Below are positions 1 through 7,327 of a stretch of 13,305 nucleotides of DNA, in pieces; position 1 is the first letter of the stretch; every line of letters starts with the position of its first letter. This stretch comes from JARICQ01 sp964428475. Its GTDB lineage: Bacteria > Bacillota > Clostridia > Tissierellales > Tissierellaceae. Below the pieces are notes generated by a model. The model did no database searches. It was not told the origin of the DNA and saw nothing but the letters and a program-made list of their open reading frames with translations. The stretch covers positions 1 through 13,305 of the forward strand of contig CAYRYO010000047.1 in assembly GCA_964428475.1 (NCBI GenBank), written 5' to 3'. The translations under genes were made by a program, and so were the position numbers.

Positions 1-1
1 T

Positions 2-457
2 GAATATTATAAAGACGCAAAAACTATTATGGCTTTTATTAGCTTTGGAAGTGAATTAGATACTAAACACCTTATTGAACATGCCATTAAACAAGGTAAG
101 ACAGTAGTTATTCCAGTAATGGTTCCAGAAAGCAAGGAGCTTAAAATATCTAGAATCCTAGATTTTTCAGAGTTAGAAATTGGCCACTATAATATCCTAA
201 CTCCTAAAGAAGAATTTTTAAGATTTTTAGATCCTAGTACAATAGACCTAATTTTAGTTCCTGGACTCATATTTGCCAAAGACGGCTACAGAGTAGGCTA
301 TGGTGGAGGATATTATGATAGATTTTTAGCTAAACAAGGTGCTACAAAAAAAATCGCTATTGGCTTTGATATGCAAGTTACCGAAAAAGTACCAACTGAT
401 CAATATGATATAGCTGTAGATTATATTTTAACGGAAAAAAGATTTATAAAGATATAA
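2..457 (+). CDS. 5-formyltetrahydrofolate cyclo-ligase, 3' part only (5' end outside the window)
   Basis: This enzyme converts 5-formyltetrahydrofolate to 5,10-methenyltetrahydrofolate using ATP, which returns a stored folate to one-carbon metabolism in the cytosol. The reading frame is open from base 2 with no stop, and the residues before the first ATG (position 29) already fit the family, so the true start lies to the left. About 151 residues are present; the family is usually around 180-200. The hallmark nucleotide/folate-binding segment VPGLIFAKDGYRVGYGGG, followed by YYDRFL, is encoded at about 257-328. The C-terminal pattern IGFDMQ...VPTDQYD...DYILTE also fits. It is the only plus-strand gene here and converges on the Lon-like protease gene, with a shared terminator starting in its stop codon. 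Family assignment is firm; the missing N-terminus cannot be judged. Confidence 0.93.
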   Translation, partial: EYYKDAKTIMAFISFGSELDTKHLIEHAIKQGKTVVIPVMVPESKELKISRILDFSELEIGHYNILTPKEEFLRFLDPSTIDLILVPGLIFAKDGYRVGYGGGYYDRFLAKQGATKKIAIGFDMQVTEKVPTDQYDIAVDYILTEKRFIKI

Positions 458-497
458 AAATATGCCTAATAGATTAAAATCTATTAGGCATATTTTT
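456..497. terminator. Bidirectional terminator between convergent genes
   Basis: A perfect 19-bp inverted repeat (456-474 and 479-497) encloses a 4-base loop, TAAA. The outer five pairs are A:T, so each strand reads a stem followed by a U tract, as expected for a rho-independent terminator working both ways. It touches the stop codon of the folate gene (455-457) and of the Lon-like gene (496-498), so both transcripts end here. Confidence 0.92.
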
Positions 498-2889
498 ATT
501 GTTCTCCATTTTCTTCATTTATCTCTGAATAAAAATCCAACTTATCTTGAACAGCTCTATTTACTGTATCTTTCTCAAACTCACCATTTTCATCTCTACA
601 TCCTGCTTTTATTCCAGTAAGTATTTCAATTCCTTCATCAACTGTAGATACTGCATATATACTAAATATTCCATCTTCTACAGCCTTTATTACCTCATCG
701 CTTAACATCAAGTTTTCTACATTTTGAATAGGTATTATTACTCCCTCATTACCCTTCAAGCCTTTTATCTTACATACTCTAAAAAAACCTTCTATCTTTT
801 CATTTACTCCACCAATAGGCTGGATTTTTCCCTTCTGATTTACAGAGCCCGTAACTGCGATACCCTGTTTTATTGGAATCTCCGAAAGACTAGAAAGTAG
901 AGAATATAGCTCTGTACTAGATGCACTATCCCCATCAATACCATCATATGATTGTTCAAATGTTATGCTTGCCGTCAGGGATAGCTGTATGTCCTGCGCA
1001 TATTTTTCACCTAAATATCCAGTAAGTATCAATACGCCTTTATCATGTATGCTACCACTCTGTTCCACTTCTTTTTCGATGTTTATTATTCCATCTTTTC
1101 CGAAGTAGGTATTTGCAGTTATTTTATTTGGTCTCCCAAATGCATATTGACCTAGATCTATAACAGATAATCCATTTATTTCACCAATCTTTTCTCCATG
1201 TGTATCTATTATAAGTGTTTCATTTTTCATCATCTCAACGGTTCTTTCCTCGTATATATTGTTTCTATATCTCTTCTTTTCAACTGCCTTTTTAATATCT
1301 TCTTTGCATACAATAGACTTATCTTCAGCTCTAGCCCATCCATCTGCTTCATATATTATTTCTACTAATTCATTAAACCTTGAAGTAAGTTTGTTTTTTT
1401 CATCAGAAATCCTACTACTTAAGTCTATTAGAGCAGCAAGAGCACTTTGATGAAATGGAAGCAAGCTTTCGACTTCACATTGATATGCAACAAAGCTTCC
1501 TATCTTTAATATATTTTTTGTAGTCTTTTCCATTTCTGTATCAAAATCTGACTTTATTTTAAATAGCTTTCTAAAATCTTCATCATATAGATACAATAGA
1601 TGATGTGTTAGATAGTCTCCTATGATAATTACTTTTATATCTAAAGGTATCGTCTCTGGATCTAGAGTTTCAGCTGCTATGCTGAGATCTGTTATATTTT
1701 CTATCTTCAATTTTTCCATAGTTAGAGTTCTCTTTAGAGCATCCCATGAATGTTTGTTTTGAAGGATATCTTTTGCTTGTATGATTATATATCCACCATT
1801 TGCTCTATGCAGAGAACCAGCTTTTATCCTTGTATGATCTGTTTTAGCAACGCCAAGTTCATTTGCATACTCAATTTTCCCAAACAAATTGTAATAATTG
1901 GGATTCATTTCTCTTATTATCGGTGCTCCTTTTATATCACTATTATCTACAAATAAATTTATGGAATACCTCTTTAAGAAAAAATTCTTTTGATCTCCTC
2001 TAGCAAGAAGTTTTTCCATATAGTCCATTTCTTCCTTTTCATCTAAAAACATATTGTAATTTTTAACTATATCCTTTTTCATCTCTTGCAAAAATTTATT
2101 TATGTCATTATTATTTCTATATTTTACCTGAATAGGACCAATGAAATTTGTAGCAGTTAAAGAAACTACTTCTTCTTTAAGCTTTTCTAATTCATCTACT
2201 AATTTTATTTCTATGTTTTTTATCTCTTTTATCATTTCATATGATTTTTGTGTTAATTCCATTGATGTATTACCTAATTGCTCCATGGCTTCTTCAGATA
2301 ATTTATCAAGGTCCTTATCTGTCATAGGCTTGTCATTAACTAAAGGAATTGTGAGAAGCCCATTTTCAGTGTTTTTAAACATAAAATTATACTCTTTTGC
2401 AAATTGATTTAATTTATATAGTATATCTGATGCTAGTTTCTTATTTAAATTAAATATCTTATTTTTATTATCTTCATATTGCTTTGAACTTAAAGCCTTT
2501 GGTATTTCTTCTTCTATTTTCTTTATGCTATTCTTAACTGCTTGTTTGAATTCTTTACCTTGTCCAGCTCTTATACTTATAGCGATTGGACTATTGGGTT
2601 TGTTGAAATTATATACATAACACCAATCATCAGGAGTTGGTTTTTTCTTTGCAAAATCCTTTGCGACAATATATGAATATGAATTCTTCCCAGTGCCAGC
2701 TAAACCAGAAACATATATATTATATCCCTTCCTCTTCATAGATAATCCATATTTAAGTGCTTCCATCGCTCTATCCTGTCCAATCAATTCTCTATCTACC
2801 TTCAAGTCCTCAGTAGTTTCATATGGGAATATATTTGGATCACAATAGTTTTTTAGTTTTTTAATTGAAACCTTATTTTTTTCAAACAT
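496..2889 (-). CDS. Lon-family (AAA_32 / LonC-like) ATPase-protease
   Basis: This 797-residue cytosolic protein joins an N-terminal AAA-type module to a C-terminal Lon serine-lysine protease domain. It starts with IGQDRA (36-41) and a Walker A, GLAGTGKN (62-69). A long charged, probably coiled-coil insertion follows (about 110-300). At about 364-376 the strand that normally holds Walker B reads GGYIIIQAKDIL and lacks the usual Asp-Glu. An arginine-finger-like segment, DEDFRKLFKIKSDFD, lies near 436-450. The protease domain has GDSAS with the presumed nucleophile Ser655 and GGVNEKIEGFF with the presumed Lys698. The layout and degenerate Walker B resemble the LonC/AAA_32 group rather than classical LonA, which has a separate N-domain. 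The start is supported by GGAGGTG four bases upstream. It appears monocistronic. Substrates are unknown. The family call is strong; the exact subclass is an inference. Confidence 0.92.
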   Translation of the reverse strand: MFEKNKVSIKKLKNYCDPNIFPYETTEDLKVDRELIGQDRAMEALKYGLSMKRKGYNIYVSGLAGTGKNSYSYIVAKDFAKKKPTPDDWCYVYNFNKPNSPIAISIRAGQGKEFKQAVKNSIKKIEEEIPKALSSKQYEDNKNKIFNLNKKLASDILYKLNQFAKEYNFMFKNTENGLLTIPLVNDKPMTDKDLDKLSEEAMEQLGNTSMELTQKSYEMIKEIKNIEIKLVDELEKLKEEVVSLTATNFIGPIQVKYRNNNDINKFLQEMKKDIVKNYNMFLDEKEEMDYMEKLLARGDQKNFFLKRYSINLFVDNSDIKGAPIIREMNPNYYNLFGKIEYANELGVAKTDHTRIKAGSLHRANGGYIIIQAKDILQNKHSWDALKRTLTMEKLKIENITDLSIAAETLDPETIPLDIKVIIIGDYLTHHLLYLYDEDFRKLFKIKSDFDTEMEKTTKNILKIGSFVAYQCEVESLLPFHQSALAALIDLSSRISDEKNKLTSRFNELVEIIYEADGWARAEDKSIVCKEDIKKAVEKKRYRNNIYEERTVEMMKNETLIIDTHGEKIGEINGLSVIDLGQYAFGRPNKITANTYFGKDGIINIEKEVEQSGSIHDKGVLILTGYLGEKYAQDIQLSLTASITFEQSYDGIDGDSASSTELYSLLSSLSEIPIKQGIAVTGSVNQKGKIQPIGGVNEKIEGFFRVCKIKGLKGNEGVIIPIQNVENLMLSDEVIKAVEDGIFSIYAVSTVDEGIEILTGIKAGCRDENGEFEKDTVNRAVQDKLDFYSEINEENGEQ

Positions 2890-2915
2890 AACCCACCTCC
2901 AAAATTTCTAATTCT

Positions 2916-2992
2916 ATTATACATTATTTCATAGTTTAATATATTCTAATTTCTCATTTTGTTGATAATATGATGCTAAGTTTTTAAAACAA
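2916..2992 (-). promoter_or_regulatory. Candidate promoter(s) for the Lon-like gene
   Basis: Two weak candidates are visible on the minus strand. One is a perfect TATAAT (2916-2921) without a recognisable -35 box. The other is TTGTTT (2987-2992), 16 bases, then TATTAT (2965-2970). I see no CIRCE element and no CtsR-like repeat, so there is no sign of classical heat-shock control. The rest of this 117-base AT-rich spacer shows nothing else. Confidence 0.3.
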
Positions 2993-3006
2993 TGTAAGAT
3001 TTTAAT

Positions 3007-3034
3007 AAAAAACCCCCAGTTTTCAATCTGAGGG
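3007..3034 (-). terminator. Terminator of the EamA transporter gene
   Basis: On the minus strand the arm CCCTCAG (3034-3028), an 8-base loop and the arm CTGGGGG (3019-3013) form a 7-bp stem with one G:U pair, followed at once by six U (3012-3007). It lies 18 bases past the transporter stop codon and isolates it from the Lon-like gene downstream. Confidence 0.85.
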
Positions 3035-3051
3035 AATCTATATAATCTATA

Positions 3052-3984
3052 TTATTTTGTGTTAACTAATTCAAAATCTTTTATATCACAAATTCTTTGT
3101 TTTTTCTTATTGTTTTTAATATCCAATATAGATATTAGAATAACAGAAGTCAATATTAATGCACAAGCTAAAAACCCTTTTACTCCTAATTTCTCTCCAA
3201 AAACTATTGACCCTATTATCACCGATGTAATTGGCTCAAATGTACTTAGAATAGATGCACTTTGGGGCCCTATTAGTTTTATTCCCACACTTAGAAGACT
3301 CACTGCACCTAATGCTACTATTATAGAGAGAATGGCTGTGAATAACCATCCTATAAGCGTTATATTGGTTGTGAATGTTCTAGTCACAAGACTAAAGGCA
3401 AACATAACAACCGCCCCTACAATAGATAAATACATTGTAAGCTTTAATGGATTCATAGACTTAAGTCCTGATTTATCGATATATATCACATAAAAGGCAT
3501 AAGAAATTCCAGAGACAAATGCTAATAATATTCCAATTATACTCCCTGATGAATTCCCATCATACAGCAATCCGATTCCAAGAGTACATAGTATAACGCT
3601 AGCAATTTTTATAATACTAATTTTTTCTTTATAAAATATCGTACATCCCAATATTACTAATATGGGATAGACGAAATGAAGAGTAGTTGCCATCCCTGTT
3701 GTAATATAATTATATGATAAAAATAGTAATACTGCAGTACCTGCATAACCTACAATTCCTAAAATCAATATCTGCTTTACTTCTCTTTTACTTAGTTTCA
3801 AACAAACATTTTTATTTCTACTAATTATTATATATAACGGAGCTATACCAATAAAAAATCTCCAAAAAACTAGATTTATTGCATTTCCTCCATTAATAAA
3901 TACAATCTTTGCTAAAAGTGGCATGCACCCAAACACAATTCCTGAAATAATAACAGCTAAATATCCTGTATACTTCCTATGCAT
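3052..3984 (-). CDS. EamA/DMT-family membrane transporter
   Basis: This is a 310-residue integral membrane protein with about ten hydrophobic segments arranged as two five-helix EamA repeats, typical of drug/metabolite exporters and amino-acid or nucleotide-sugar permeases. The second repeat ends with the family-typical ASILSTFEPITSVIIGSIVFGEKL. The first has GMATTLHFVYPILVILG, the matching half-repeat motif. The frame can be extended to a GTG at 4005, but that codon has no ribosome binding site close by. The ATG at 3984 has GGAGAAGGGG four bases upstream, so I chose it. It has its own promoter and terminator. The substrate cannot be inferred from the sequence or from its neighbours. Confidence 0.9.
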   Translation of the reverse strand: MHRKYTGYLAVIISGIVFGCMPLLAKIVFINGGNAINLVFWRFFIGIAPLYIIISRNKNVCLKLSKREVKQILILGIVGYAGTAVLLFLSYNYITTGMATTLHFVYPILVILGCTIFYKEKISIIKIASVILCTLGIGLLYDGNSSGSIIGILLAFVSGISYAFYVIYIDKSGLKSMNPLKLTMYLSIVGAVVMFAFSLVTRTFTTNITLIGWLFTAILSIIVALGAVSLLSVGIKLIGPQSASILSTFEPITSVIIGSIVFGEKLGVKGFLACALILTSVILISILDIKNNKKKQRICDIKDFELVNTK

Positions 3985-3988
3985 AATT

Positions 3989-3998
3989 CCCCTTCTCC
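3989..3998 (-). promoter_or_regulatory. Ribosome binding site that decides the EamA start
   Basis: The minus strand reads GGAGAAGGGG, then AATT, then ATG. This purine-rich site serves the ATG at 3984 and lies downstream of the alternative GTG at 4005, arguing against the longer N-terminus. Confidence 0.7.
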
Positions 3999-4069
3999 GT
4001 TTCACACATATTAGAATTCCATTTAAGCATATTCAAGTATCTTTTTACGCTATTTTGGTTTCTACCTCC

Positions 4070-4098
4070 ATTATAATTATTTAAATTTAAAATAGCAA
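4070..4098 (-). promoter_or_regulatory. Sigma-A-type promoter of the EamA transporter gene
   Basis: The minus strand shows TTGCTA (4098-4093), a 17-base spacer and a perfect TATAAT (4075-4070). Transcription would begin near 4063, giving a leader of about 80 bases before the ATG at 3984. The -35 box and spacer are covered by the inverted repeat at 4078-4117. Confidence 0.62.
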
Positions 4099-4117
4099 CC
4101 TATTTTAAATTTAAATA
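4078..4117. repeat. Long perfect inverted repeat over the EamA promoter, operator-like
   Basis: Two 18-base arms (4078-4095 and 4100-4117) are perfect reverse complements around the spacer CAAC. The half-site reads CTATTTTAAATTTAAAT plus one outer A. The dyad centre falls on the -35 box of the transporter promoter, and equivalent points in the halves are about two helical turns apart. It lies upstream of the predicted transcription start and no U tract follows on the minus strand, so an operator fits better than a terminator. The regulator is not in the window. A remnant hairpin terminator for read-through from the gene upstream is the alternative. Confidence 0.6.
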
Positions 4118-4143
4118 GGCTCTTATAAATATATACTTAAAAT

Positions 4144-4170
4144 AATGAGGAGAGCTTAGCTCTCCTCATT
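4144..4170. terminator. Hairpin terminator containing the stop codon of the PrcB-like gene
   Basis: An 11-bp perfect GC-containing stem (4144-4154 with 4160-4170) closes the loop CTTAG. On the minus strand the 3' arm is followed by ATTATTTT, a weak U tract. The TAA stop of the PrcB-like gene (4158-4156) lies in the loop, so the 5' arm is coding sequence. The stem is clear; the termination strength is uncertain. Confidence 0.65.
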
Positions 4171-4602
4171 TTCATTATATATAACATCTAAATGTACTTC
4201 TTGTGGCATTTCTTTCAGATTTGTCTTAACTACTGTATATGGATAATCATATTCTTGTTCTACTATTTCACTTGGATCAGGGTCAGTAAAATTTGTGTAA
4301 ATTATTAAGTCAAATGTATCATCTGTATAGTTCTTTGAAATTTCCATTATTTCCACTTCAAACCCTCTAGTGTTTTTTTCTCCTCTTGTAACCACTACAT
4401 ATATTTCATCTTTGTATTTACAGGTTAAAGCTCTTTCTTCCATTAAATATTTAGGTAACATTTCCGTTATTTTTTCTGGTACATCTTCTTCTTTTACAAC
4501 TTTAAATTTTACACTATCCTCATTGCCTTTTAGCATTTTAGGAATTATTAAAACTGCTACCAATATTATGATTGCCAATGCTACAATATATTTCTTTTTC
4601 AA
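4156..4602 (-). CDS. Membrane-anchored PrcB-like domain protein
   Basis: This 148-residue protein has one N-terminal hydrophobic helix (about 4-22), then a short exported domain, so it is probably tethered to the outer face of the membrane. There is no lipobox cysteine. Residues about 66-130 fit the PrcB_C pattern: YVVVTRGEKNTRGFEVEI, then a short variable loop, then VEQEYDYPYTVVKT. That domain is named after a subunit of the Treponema denticola dentilisin protease complex; its general role is unclear. The start is a TTG, supported by the hydrophobic helix right behind it and by GGGGGG six bases upstream; no in-frame ATG precedes the helix. It stands alone between two terminators. No partner protease lies next to it; the Lon-like enzyme two genes away is cytosolic. 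Function unknown. Confidence 0.78.
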   Translation of the reverse strand: MKKKYIVALAIIILVAVLIIPKMLKGNEDSVKFKVVKEEDVPEKITEMLPKYLMEERALTCKYKDEIYVVVTRGEKNTRGFEVEIMEISKNYTDDTFDLIIYTNFTDPDPSEIVEQEYDYPYTVVKTNLKEMPQEVHLDVIYNENEES

Positions 4603-4664
4603 TTCTATCCCCCCAATAGTTAGTCTTATATAATTACTATTCTTTGAGATATAAAAATATGTAT

Positions 4665-4704
4665 TAAAAAATACTTCTAAAATTAATTTTAGAAGTATTT
4701 TTTA
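4665..4704. terminator. Strong terminator ending the ten-gene operon
   Basis: A 40-base perfect palindrome is centred at 4684/4685. Its core, ACTTCTAAAAT with its complement, is flanked by runs of six A and six T, so a U tract follows the stem on either strand. It begins one base after the stop codon of the transketolase C-terminal gene and separates the operon from the PrcB-like gene. No convincing promoter for that gene was found in the remaining spacer (4603-4664). Confidence 0.9.
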
Positions 4705-4705
4705 T

Positions 4706-5629
4706 CTACAATATTTCTTTTGCCTTTTTTATTATGTTTTCTACATTTAGTCCATATGCATCTAATAATTTTGATCCATCTCCCGACTCACCAAATGTAT
4801 CCATAGTACCTATCCTAATTAACTTTGCTGGGTAGTTTTCACTTGTTACTTCTGCTACTGCTGAGCCTAATCCACCTATTATACTGTGTTCTTCTACTGT
4901 AACTATTCCCTTAGTTTCTTTAGCTGCCTTTATTATAATATCTTTATCAATTGGTTTTATACTTGACATATTGATTACTCTTGCTTTTATTCCCTCTTCA
5001 GATAATTCTTCACTTGCCTTTAAAGCTTTATCTACCATTACTCCTGTAGCTATTATCGTTACATCTTCACCTTCTTTTAGAACTGTCCCTTTGCCTATTT
5101 CAAATTTATAATCTTCCGGCAAAATCACTGGAACCTTAGCCCTACCCAACCTTATATATACCGGCCCATTGTATTCTGCTGCTTTTATTATACATTGTTT
5201 TGTATCTACAGCATCACATGGACTCAAAACTACCATATTGGGAAGACTTCTCATTATGCTAATATCTTCTAAGGCTTGATGAGTTGCCCCATCTTCTCCT
5301 ACAGTTAAACCTGCATGAGTTGCTGCTATCTTTACATTTAATTTTGGATAACAAACTGAATTTCTAATTATCTCAAAGGCTCTTCCAGTTGCAAACATTG
5401 CAAATGTACTAGCAAATGGAATTTTTCCTGTAGTAGCTAAGCCTGCTGCTGTTCCAATCAAACTTTGTTCAGCTATTCCAACATTGAAAAATCTTTCTGG
5501 ATGAGCTTTTTTAAATACTGATGTCTTAGTAGAACCTGAAAGGTCTGCATCTAGTACAATAATATCTTTGTTTGCATCTCCTAATTCCTTTAGAGTTTCT
5601 CCATAAGCATCTCTAGTTGCTATCATCAT
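4706..5629 (-). CDS. Transketolase, C-terminal subunit (pyrimidine-binding and C-terminal domains)
   Basis: This 307-residue subunit carries the second half of a two-polypeptide transketolase, which moves two-carbon ketol units between sugar phosphates in the non-oxidative pentose phosphate pathway. The pyrimidine-binding domain has NVGIAEQSLIGTAAGL with the presumed cofactor-activating Glu54, then ATHAGLTVGEDGATHQ (103-118), a substrate-binding signature. The C-terminal transketolase domain is marked by VEEHSIIGGLGSAVAE (245-260). The start ATG at 5629 has AGGAGGT seven bases upstream and is followed by a second Met. It overlaps the end of the N-terminal subunit gene by 17 bases, which suggests translational coupling and an even ratio of subunits. 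Both halves are complete, so this is the usual split form, not a broken gene. Confidence 0.95.
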   Translation of the reverse strand: MMIATRDAYGETLKELGDANKDIIVLDADLSGSTKTSVFKKAHPERFFNVGIAEQSLIGTAAGLATTGKIPFASTFAMFATGRAFEIIRNSVCYPKLNVKIAATHAGLTVGEDGATHQALEDISIMRSLPNMVVLSPCDAVDTKQCIIKAAEYNGPVYIRLGRAKVPVILPEDYKFEIGKGTVLKEGEDVTIIATGVMVDKALKASEELSEEGIKARVINMSSIKPIDKDIIIKAAKETKGIVTVEEHSIIGGLGSAVAEVTSENYPAKLIRIGTMDTFGESGDGSKLLDAYGLNVENIIKKAKEIL

Positions 5630-6437
5630 TTAACTTACCTCCTAATTCATCTAATGCAATACAAGCTTGTTCATATGATGGAGCTTTTCCATGCCATCCA
5701 ACTTGATCCTCCATATAAGACACACCTTTTCCCTTAATAGTCTTACATATAATTATAGTCGGAATTCCTTTTGTTTGTTTTGCACTTGCTATAGCTGATA
5801 ATATTTCTTTGATAGAATGTCCATTTATCTTTAACACATTCCATCCAAATGCTTTGAATTTTTCATCTAATGGCTCAACATTTAAAACTTCACTGTTTCT
5901 ACCATCTATTTGAAGTCCATTATTATCTAGAAAAACAGTTAAATTATCTAATTTACTATGAGCTGCAAACATAGCTGCTTCCCATATCATACCTTCCTGA
6001 ACTTCTCCATCACCAATTAGTGCATATACCCTATAGTCCTTCTTGTCTACTTTTCCTGCCAAAGCCATTCCATTAGCAGCTGCAAGCCCTTGACCTAGTG
6101 AGCCTGTAGTCATATCTACTCCTGGTATTCCTTTCATATCAGGATGACCTTGAAGCATAGAGCCCATCTTTCTAAATGTATCTAACTCCGCAATAGGGAA
6201 AAATCCTCTCTGAGCTAATGTACTATATAATACTGGTGTCGCATGTCCCTTTGATAATACAAATCTATCCCTATCTTCCCACCCTGGATTTTTAGGATCT
6301 ATATTCATCTCTTTAAAATAGAGTGCTGTTAAAATCTCTACTGATGAAAGAGAACCTCCTGGATGTCCTGATTGAGATTTCTCAAGCATATTAATAATGT
6401 CTACTCTTATTTTACAAGCTATTTGATTTAATTCCAT
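5613..6437 (-). CDS. Transketolase, N-terminal subunit (diphosphate-binding domain)
   Basis: This 274-residue subunit binds the diphosphate end of thiamine diphosphate and metal. Visible signatures are SGHPGGSLSS (23-32), RFVLSKGHATPVLYS (58-72), QGHPD (96-100), TGSLGQGLA (111-119) and the cofactor motif GDGEVQEG (142-149) ending in DNN (171-173). The length is normal for the stand-alone N-terminal half. The ATG at 6437 follows AGGAGGA by four bases. It lies 28 bases after the YitT gene, with no terminator in between, and overlaps the C-terminal subunit gene. It would exchange fructose-6-phosphate, glyceraldehyde-3-phosphate and pentose phosphates. In this operon it could balance sugar-phosphate pools used for glycan precursors, but that link is only contextual. 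Confidence 0.95.
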   Translation of the reverse strand: MELNQIACKIRVDIINMLEKSQSGHPGGSLSSVEILTALYFKEMNIDPKNPGWEDRDRFVLSKGHATPVLYSTLAQRGFFPIAELDTFRKMGSMLQGHPDMKGIPGVDMTTGSLGQGLAAANGMALAGKVDKKDYRVYALIGDGEVQEGMIWEAAMFAAHSKLDNLTVFLDNNGLQIDGRNSEVLNVEPLDEKFKAFGWNVLKINGHSIKEILSAIASAKQTKGIPTIIICKTIKGKGVSYMEDQVGWHGKAPSYEQACIALDELGGKLNDDSN

Positions 6438-6465
6438 CTCGTCCTCCTATTTGTTATTTTTTAAT

Positions 6466-7311
6466 TTATTTGAAACCTTCCCCTACTGCTTCATACATTT
6501 CAGCTACCATTACAAAAGCCTTAGGGTCCATATCTTTTACTATATCTTTAACTCTAGTAAATTGGGATCTTGGAACTACACATAAGAGGACTTCTTTGTC
6601 TTCCTTGGTATACATTCCTCTTCCCTTTAAAGCTGTAACTCCCCTGTCTAATTCTCTCATAAGCAAATCAGCTATTTCATCAGGTTTATCTGTAATTATA
6701 TAGAAACCTTTTAGATACCCAATCCCTTCTAGCACCATATCTATAACTTTTACAGATACATACAATGCGATTACAGAATATAGAGCAGTTTCAATTTGCT
6801 TTTCTACCATCCCTGCAAATGCAACTACAGTAAGGTCAATAACCATCATGAAATTAGCTATACTAAGTCCTGGGAATTTCTTATTTAGCATTGCACCTGC
6901 CAAATCAGATCCTCCTGTTGTGCCATCAAATTTAAAGACTATGCCCAGTCCAACGCCTGTCATTACCCCACCAAATATTGCAGAAAGCAAAAGATCATGT
7001 GTAAGTACAACTTCAGGTAATATCCTTAAAAAAATTGTTAGCATTAAAGTTGAAAAAGCTGTCTTAATTGCTCTTGATTTACCCAAGTATTTTGCACCAA
7101 ATATAAATAATGGAATATTTATTACCAAGTTTGTTATATAAATTGGAAAAGCAGTTAATGTTTCTATTACTATAGCAAAACCTGTTACGCCTCCAGGTGC
7201 TATTGTATTAGGTGCTAAAAAATACTGCAGCCCTGCTGCTAATATCAATGAGCCTATTGCTATAGCAAAGTAAGACATGACGGCTATATACCATTTTTCT
7301 TTATACTCCAT
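6466..7311 (-). CDS. YitT-family membrane protein with C-terminal DUF2179 domain
   Basis: This 281-residue protein has about five or six hydrophobic segments in residues 10-195, with the family signatures APNTIAPGGVTGFAIV (33-48) and FKFDGTTGGSDLAGA (126-140). A soluble C-terminal domain follows (about 203-278), with the DUF2179 pattern RGVTALKGRGMY and VLLCVVPRSQ. Members are common in Firmicutes, often in several copies, and their transported substrate or sensory role is not established. The ATG at 7311 has GGGAGG six bases upstream. It sits 16 bases after the TagA-type gene and 28 before transketolase. That makes it a junction between envelope genes and central metabolism, with no evidence for a specific role in either. 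Confidence 0.92.
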   Translation of the reverse strand: MEYKEKWYIAVMSYFAIAIGSLILAAGLQYFLAPNTIAPGGVTGFAIVIETLTAFPIYITNLVINIPLFIFGAKYLGKSRAIKTAFSTLMLTIFLRILPEVVLTHDLLLSAIFGGVMTGVGLGIVFKFDGTTGGSDLAGAMLNKKFPGLSIANFMMVIDLTVVAFAGMVEKQIETALYSVIALYVSVKVIDMVLEGIGYLKGFYIITDKPDEIADLLMRELDRGVTALKGRGMYTKEDKEVLLCVVPRSQFTRVKDIVKDMDPKAFVMVAEMYEAVGEGFK

Positions 7312-7327
7312 GTTTTTCCTCCCTTCA

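Noticed and set aside
2890..3006. Heat-shock operator (CIRCE or CtsR-type) upstream of the Lon-like gene
   Set aside because: TTAGCAT occurs on the minus strand, but without the second inverted half or the CtsR direct repeats.
3059..3493. 144-codon plus-strand frame inside the EamA gene
   Set aside because: It is fully antisense to a well-supported membrane protein gene, has no family-like motif, and its composition mirrors the complementary strand.
3985..4005. Longer EamA N-terminus from GTG at 4005
   Set aside because: The extra seven residues are basic and lack a properly spaced binding site; the ATG at 3984 has a good one.
3977..4030. A 17-codon open frame (MLKWNSNMCETEKGNYA) in the leader of the EamA gene, ending across its ATG
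   Set aside because: It lies within the predicted transcript but has no ribosome binding site before its ATG and no hairpin pair typical of a leader-peptide attenuator.
4062..4069. GGAGGT-like sequence on the minus strand just after TATAAT at 4070
   Set aside because: It lies between the -10 box and the expected transcription start, and no start codon follows at a usable distance.
5613..5629. A frameshift splitting one transketolase gene
   Set aside because: The downstream half has its own AGGAGGT and ATG, and both halves have the normal lengths of the known two-subunit form.
6848..7141. 97-codon plus-strand frame inside the YitT gene
   Set aside because: It is a shadow of the conserved YitT membrane segments; no ribosome binding site or recognisable domain.
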